The position numbers and the translations under genes are program-made. Below the pieces are notes generated by a model. The model was not told the DNA's origin, did no database searches, and worked only from the letters and a program-made list of their open reading frames with translations. Shown in pieces: positions 59,000 through 64,000 of a stretch of 64,000 nt of DNA. This DNA is from Beroe ovata (Eukaryota > Ctenophora > Nuda > Beroida > Beroidae): contig CAMPET010000206.1 in NCBI GenBank assembly GCA_946803715.1, positions 43,309 through 107,308 of the forward strand, written 5' to 3'. The number at the start of each line of letters is the position of its first letter. Positions within the stretch are counted from its first letter, which is position 1.

Positions 59000-59906
59000 T
59001 CATAAGTTGACGACAGACAGGATCACCGCGACTGTGATAACCGTGACAGGTGGTGTCAACGCATTTGGCGCCGAGTTACACTCATGAGCGTTGTTACAGA
59101 GAAATATCTCACACTTATCACGACGGGGGTTCTTCTTGTAGAGCTGGTGACCACAAATCTCGTCTGAAGATACCGGGAAATGATCATGGCATTATAAACA
59201 AACAACAGTCCACTACGTCATTACAAAACCACGTTGAAATTCTACTTCCAACTTCTGTCTTCTACTTCTAGTTCTACATGCACGTCATTGTACTAGCTGA
59301 TGACGTCATATTATGTGACTGTTTTGCAGTGTTACTCACCGTCCTCTATTTGGAAACCGTCAACACAACCCCAAACAGCCCATTTGAATCCATCCCAGAA
59401 GTAGTTAGCCCTGCAGAAAGCAATAACATAGTGTATTCAATTTCAGCGCTATCAGGATTTAGGGGGTGAATTTCTAGTTTCATTCTAAAGGAGCTAAAAC
59501 CTATCGCCAAGACAAAGTTCACCCCCCTTCAATCAGTATTTTGACTCAGTGTGACCAACAGTCATCACACAATCACACAAACAGTTACACACCAACCTGT
59601 AACAATATTCCTGATCTTGACACAGGTAAGTATCGTTACACGTGGTATCATGGAGCTGGCCAGCACAGAATCTACACCTCAACCCTTGTACCACATCTGA
59701 AGTACAATGAGAGAAATGGTTATTATACACGATAATGGGGAAAATCGCAGTCATTGTCTGCAAAGTGTATCACAAATGATACTGCCATATAGGACCACTA
59801 TTTTTCGATACCAGGACTTATTTAACATTAAGTTGGATACAAACTTACTGAAAACTAATAGCAGAAAGATGGAAATCTGACAAATGATCGTAACGACCGT
59901 TTTCAT
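59000..59906 (-). CDS. Ly6/uPAR-domain (three-finger) protein, probable GPI-anchored
   Basis: Read from 59906: exons 59906-59849, 59696-59597, 59410-59340 and 59163-59000 join in perfect phase to 130 residues. There is a signal peptide (MKTVVTIICQISIFLLLVF), then ten cysteines starting with LRCRFC and ending ECNSAP, the Cys spacing style of LU domains with the usual final Cys-Asn. A hydrophobic tail (TVITVAVILSVVNL) ends the protein without a cytosolic part, as in GPI-anchor signals. Ly6 proteins act at the cell surface as receptor modulators or adhesion factors; no partner can be inferred. The last cysteines are spaced C-x4-C-x5-CN rather than the common adjacent CC, so membership is likely but not certain. 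Confidence 0.72.
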
Positions 59907-60056
59907 CCCAGATACTTCACATCTTCATGATCATTCTGCTGAAAGTAAGGGTGGATCATATCTTCCAAACTGACCCCAAAAACTTAATGCGAGAATACAA
60001 AGAACACGTCATCACGCTACAAACGAGGGCAACTACCGTGCACGGCACGTTATAAC

Positions 60057-60101
60057 ACACACATATACACACACACACACACACACNCACACACACACAC
60101 T
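60057..60101. repeat. (CA)n microsatellite with one N
   Basis: CA run interrupted by an N at 60087. The flanks are not duplicated, so this is a simple-repeat gap. Confidence 0.95.
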
Positions 60102-60361
60102 GACACCGTGCGATATTATGCATGTACAATGGTGTTGACTGGTGGCGGAGTACATTACGGGCACAAAAAGTGGTCTCTCAGTCTCAAACCTACACAAAAA
60201 GCGGCGAGATAGGGAGCGAAATGGTATTCTCCAAAGAGGGCATAATATGTTGCTACAGGGCAAGAAGAATGAGAAATACATGTCTTTGATACCCATCTTA
60301 CGTCGGTTAATGATGCACGCAGGCTGAGTGAATTTTGATGAAAACTTATGGTCTTCAATGG

Positions 60362-60425
60362 AGCGATATGTTTAGCGATATGTTTACTGTTTAGCGATAT
60401 GTTTAGGAAAGCGATATGTTTAGTA
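60362..60425. repeat. Tandem repeat, GCGATATGTTTA unit
   Basis: Four copies of GCGATATGTTTA separated by 0-9 bases. Confidence 0.9.
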
Positions 60426-60595
60426 AAACTTTTATTCTTTAAGAAATTGAAAAGAAACTGTGTACCGAATGTGGGGGATTAAAGTGAATAAGGCATTGCC
60501 ATGATAGTCCATTACATTTTACACTGTATGATACAGTGTGAAACAAAGAAGTTCAAATGGTACCTAAATGGGGAAGCATTGTCTTGCTTATTTCT

Positions 60596-60642
60596 GTGTA
60601 GCACTGTGGATATAATAGTGTAGCACTGTGGATATAATAGAC
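60596..60642. repeat. Direct duplication of GTAGCACTGTGGATATAATA
   Basis: Two adjacent copies of a 22-base unit, followed at 60740-60870 by degenerate ATGTACAGTGTACAA-type palindromic units. Confidence 0.85.
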
Positions 60643-60932
60643 TCTTATGTTATACCACAGAGATTGTATAAGACGTAGGTTTTACTAATCATTGAAAATA
60701 ACTCCTCATAAATGCATAAGGGCATTGTGATAGGGTTATCAGATTATGTAGTTGCACAATGTACATTGTATTTAGTAATAATGTACAGTGTACAAGTATG
60801 CACAGTGTAAGAATGTACAGTGTACAATGTATAATTTAGTGTAAATACATTGTGTATAATGTATAGTAGCGAGTGCATATGAAGGTCTAACACAAACAGA
60901 GACAAGTGTGTAGCAATGACACCAGGTGTTAC

Positions 60933-61220
60933 CTATAGAGCAACTATATACGCTGTGGTTTGATGAGTAGTGTGTGATATTGGACAGTCAAGCTGACACC
61001 ATTCAATTTCCTCACTATAAAAACATCTATTGTAATACCAATTCTCAATGACACCACTTTTCACACGCTTCTTGACACTTCTTTCAGGAGAGTTGAAATA
61101 CAGTATCACGAGAACTGGAATCACAGACTCAGTTTCAGCGTGGACTTGACAAGGACATTTTGATCCAGCAACTGAGGTGTAAACCATCTTTCTTTCAGTC
61201 GTGTTACACAATTCGTAAAC
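60933..61220 (-). CDS. Possible terminal exon of an unknown cysteine-containing protein
   Basis: Downstream of an ATTACAG acceptor at about 61221 there is a 95-codon open frame ending at a TAG: it starts VYELCNTTERKM, contains CPCQ, WYYNRC, and ends near EWCQLDCPISH. The cysteines and N-glycosylation-type NTT suggest a secreted protein. No first exon with a signal peptide was found on this strand. The frame could also be chance. Confidence 0.3.
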   Translation of the reverse strand, partial: VYELCNTTERKMVYTSVAGSKCPCQVHAETESVIPVLVILYFNSPERSVKKRVKSGVIENWYYNRCFYSEEIEWCQLDCPISHTTHQTTAYIVAL

Positions 61221-61300
61221 CTGTAATATGATGTAACACCATACTTCATGACAACGCCTTCTATACAACTTTCAGACATTATGATGTCAATTACATCGCC

Positions 61301-61338
61301 AAAAACTCCAGTGGTCACCAAAAACTCCAGTGGTGTTG
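61301..61338. repeat. Short direct repeat CCAAAAACTCCAGTGGT
   Basis: Two adjacent copies of a 17-19 base unit with no coding role seen. Confidence 0.85.
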
Positions 61339-61994
61339 TAGGCTAGACAACAGTTCCATTGTTCATGGTCATATCCCATATAATTAGTAATTTTACCAAT
61401 AATTATAACCAATGGAATTGTTGATTATGATCCATAGGAAAAACACGGATAACAAAATATCGATTATCACGGGCTTAAAATACTCAACGCAGAACTAAAG
61501 GCTATAATTGACTGCTCCCAGACATGAACTATTTCATTATGATTGTTTATGTCACAGTACTGACGTCAGCTCCAATTAGCAACACGCAATTCCATGACCG
61601 GTGCTATTGTTTATCGCAACCAATTGAGGGTATAATTTGGGGCATAATCACAGATTAAAGCCTAAACAATACGCCCATGAGACAAATATTGTCCTTGTTA
61701 ATTGAAATTGTTTGTTGATGAAAAGCAGAAGAGTTTCTCATAAATAGAGGAACAAGTTTCGATCTAGAAGCACTGCTCGTAAGCTTCCACGGTCCCCTGT
61801 CATAACCTTTCCTAATCTATGTTCTCATTCCATGTTCTCAAAAAACATTGCAAACGTGAAATTCTTTTAAGTTTGGAACACCTTCACAACTAAATTCTTT
61901 TGAACTAACTCCTTTAACTTTAAGATACCACCGTGACAGACATTACATGATAACTCCAATTCTCACCTATAGCTCGTCGTTGCTATCACAACCA

Positions 61995-63347
61995 ATGTCT
62001 CTGAAGATCATGACAGTGTGGTTGGTGGTCGTCTCTGTGGTCGTTCTCTCAGTAGGTGAGTAGGTCTTGCCGGTTGGGTCTCCTTGTAAATTGCTCAGTC
62101 ACCATGGCTAGGGATTGGGGAGGGAATGTTACGTTACGAAATTAGATCAGCATCCAGCGTGATAAATTCCAGCATTTGGTCCATAAACCATGCGGAATCT
62201 CAGGAATTTGTCAAAAAACGTGAAGCATGACCTAATGGAAGTATGCCGTGTCGAATGACAAAGGGCGGTGGTGGTCAGGTGAACCACGGCTTAGTTATTG
62301 AAACGCATCCAAATGGTTTAAAATTAAATATACCTTCGCCAATCGCAGTATCTGTTATCATGCGACAACATTTTGAGTTTGTGTGCGAAAAGGGCGTGTC
62401 TAGATTTTCAGCATGTAACGTAAATAGTCTCATGCGAGAAAGAGAGTGTGAATTGTTAAAACATGCCGTGACTTCATGAAAAGATCATGATACATGAGCA
62501 ATAGTTATCACTGAATATGGTCAAAATCAAATACCTCTTGAAATTCAAATAAACGCAATGAAAATTTGTCAACTTCACCCGCTAAGCCTTCCCTCGATAC
62601 TCAGTAGCTAGTCCCAGTTTGAGTTCGACTATGGAACATAGTCCCCACTCAAAACACAGGGTCCGATATGCCAAAGTCGGGGTTACAGGTGAATGGAATG
62701 GTTATAGCATACCTCACCCCCTCCTCAACTCTTTCCACATGATGAGGGTTCTCCCGTCCCGATGTAAACACGCTCACCCTGCCTGAGGGGGGAGTGTCAG
62801 AGGGGGGAACAAGGGGGAACGTGTCATGGGAGCAAGGGGGAGTGTCACAAGGGGGAATAGGGGAGCAAGGGGGAGTGTCACAAGGGTGGAATAGGGGAGC
62901 ATTGTTTGAAAAAAGTATTTCGTGTAGAGCGGGAGAACGAATTTGTGGGCGGGAAGCATTTGTGAGTGTTCGAGAAGTGCCTATTCTGGAAAATTGTCGG
63001 AAACCACTTTGATTCACCCTATTATAAATACACCGCTTCGTAAAAATGCCGCAGGAAATTTACCACATCATTCTAGAACGACAGAACATATCGACGCGGA
63101 ATCCGATTTGGCTTTACGGTATCTAATTTTAGACCGACTTTTAATTACATTCTCCTTTGAGCCGGTCCATTCTAAAGTAGCATCAATGGAATGTTCTATC
63201 GACATCTGGATCAAGACAAAGAAGGGCCATCTTCTCCGCCACAACAAAGTCAAAGATCGCCCTCACCTGATCATCAAGCGTGACCCGACTACGTCATTAT
63301 TGATGATGATGAGCCTGACTTCCTCTCCCTCCCATTGTGTGATTTGA
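61995..63347 (+). CDS. Tentative secreted protein of unknown family (three exons)
   Basis: Exon 61995-62055 encodes a strong signal peptide (MSLKIMTVWLVVVSVVVLSV) and ends at G/GTGAGT. A TACTCAG acceptor opens 62605-62688 and a GCCGCAG acceptor opens 63055-63347. All joins are phase 1 and the total is 145 codons. The mature part is basic and His/Ser-rich, with KHRVRYAKV and KTKKGHLLRHNKVKDR, and only two cysteines after the signal. The first exon is the best supported; the second and third rest on phase consistency only. A secreted peptide precursor is one possibility. I recognise no family. Confidence 0.35.
62793..62903. repeat. G-rich tandem repeat with quadruplex potential
   Basis: Imperfect copies of GAGCAAGGGGGAGTGTCACAA-like units give seven or more G-runs of four or five within 110 bases on the + strand. 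It lies in the second intron of the tentative secreted gene. Confidence 0.85.
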
Positions 63348-63839
63348 TTTGCCACATGACGAGGAAAGAGTAGAGATATCAGGGGGCATGATAGCAGCCA
63401 TCATGGACTGTGACAAGCATGTATATGTCATTATGACGGTGACGACATTTTGATTATACTCTTATTAATCAACATATATCCCTGCTGACGTGATGAAGAT
63501 AGCAGACACAAACGTATGCTTGTCTGTGTGACATCACCAAATTAATGACAATCAATCTGTGATATTACCCTGTCATGACGTAGTTTTTGTCACATACACT
63601 CACAGATCTTCCTTCCTGCCCCCTAATTAATGCCCTTTTGAGTCATGCACGTGCTATTAATAACCCAATCTAGTACGATGATGTAATGCCTATGTTAAGA
63701 GTGACAGAAAGAGAGCGACCGGAGATCTCCTTTGAACTTTTTACATGTGCGAAAGTCACGTGACTTAATGCAGCGCGTGACTCTCTCTCTGTCTCTGTCC
63801 AACAACACAAACATCAACATCACCGACGACCACAACCGC

Positions 63840-63847
63840 TATAAAAG
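63840..63847 (+). promoter_or_regulatory. TATA box
   Basis: TATAAAAG lies 87 bases before the ATG of the final gene. With a start site about 30 bases downstream it leaves a short 5' UTR, a normal layout for a highly expressed secreted protein gene. Confidence 0.7.
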
Positions 63848-63926
63848 GAGGCAAGATACGCTAACCTGAATCGAAGCAGTGATATCATTTTCAAATTCGC
63901 TCAATTTCTCCGCACGATACAACGAC

Positions 63927-64000
63927 ATGAATACGTTTTTAGTTTTCTTGCTCTCGGTTTTTGTCACCAATGTAAAGTTTGTAGCATCCAGGTCAATTCT
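63927..64000 (+). CDS. Secreted protein, first exon (3' truncated by window)
   Basis: The frame from this ATG reads MNTFLVFLLSVFVTNVKFVA, a typical signal peptide, and stays open to the end of the window. Too little is present to assign a family. The TATA box at 63840 supports it as a real transcription unit. Confidence 0.6.
   Translation, partial: MNTFLVFLLSVFVTNVKFVASRSI

Noticed and set aside
61524-61658. 44-residue frame with a hydrophobic start (MNYFIMIVYVTVLTSA)
   Set aside because: Short, only two cysteines, no splice support; could be chance. Worth remembering if transcripts appear here.
1-64000. CRISPR arrays, operons, rRNA and tRNA genes
   Set aside because: Nothing with spaced identical repeats of CRISPR type and no recognisable tRNA or rRNA; the window is eukaryotic with spliced genes. 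A tRNA scan was not possible by eye.

Overview
This is a stretch of animal nuclear genome. The coding regions are split by short GT-AG introns of mostly 70-400 bp, and the proteins are typically metazoan: an adhesion GPCR with HRM, GAIN and GPS regions, ELAV-type RNA-binding proteins, synaptogyrin, lysyl hydroxylase, a Ly6/uPAR-like protein and a ciliary SAXO-like protein. Genes are close together (about 14-16 in 64 kb) and the sequence is moderately AT-rich with CG-rich palindromic islands. I cannot name the species. A compact marine invertebrate genome, possibly non-bilaterian, is my guess only.

Layout on the + strand, 1-44.6 kb: the 3' part of an adhesion GPCR (64-8054); a repeat-rich spacer with CG-rich foldback elements (9.0-10.0 kb); a tandem cluster of four ELAV-like genes (10.4-19.2 kb), three with intronless coding regions; a 1429-residue protein with 15 copies of an unrecognised zinc-binding module (19845-24134); LSG1 GTPase (24993-26885); a six-exon paralog of the zinc-module gene (27129-30023); LENG8 (30528-35556); synaptogyrin (37049-39328); and a SAXO-like axonemal protein (40786-44605).

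Layout from 46.6 kb: on the - strand, a complete procollagen lysyl hydroxylase (46616-55339), a TAF6/TAF6L subunit (55695-57671), another CG-rich foldback element (57.99-58.38 kb) and a four-exon Ly6/uPAR-like GPI-anchor candidate (59000-59906). On the + strand at the end are a tentative three-exon secreted protein (61995-63347) and, behind a TATA box, the first bases of another secreted protein (63927 onward).

Two large near-identical tandem blocks (298-2931 in the GPCR and 47683-53488 in the lysyl hydroxylase) each meet at a single N inside an exon. They are best read as unmerged overlapping contigs or alleles, and both genes become intact when the blocks are collapsed. The most unusual biology is the pair of zinc-module genes flanking LSG1, followed by the ELAV cluster and the small secreted or GPI-anchored genes at the right end. 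Apart from the two zinc-module genes and the ELAV paralogs, the neighbours do not form an obvious common pathway. All exon structures were worked out by hand from splice signals and reading-frame phase. No database search was possible.
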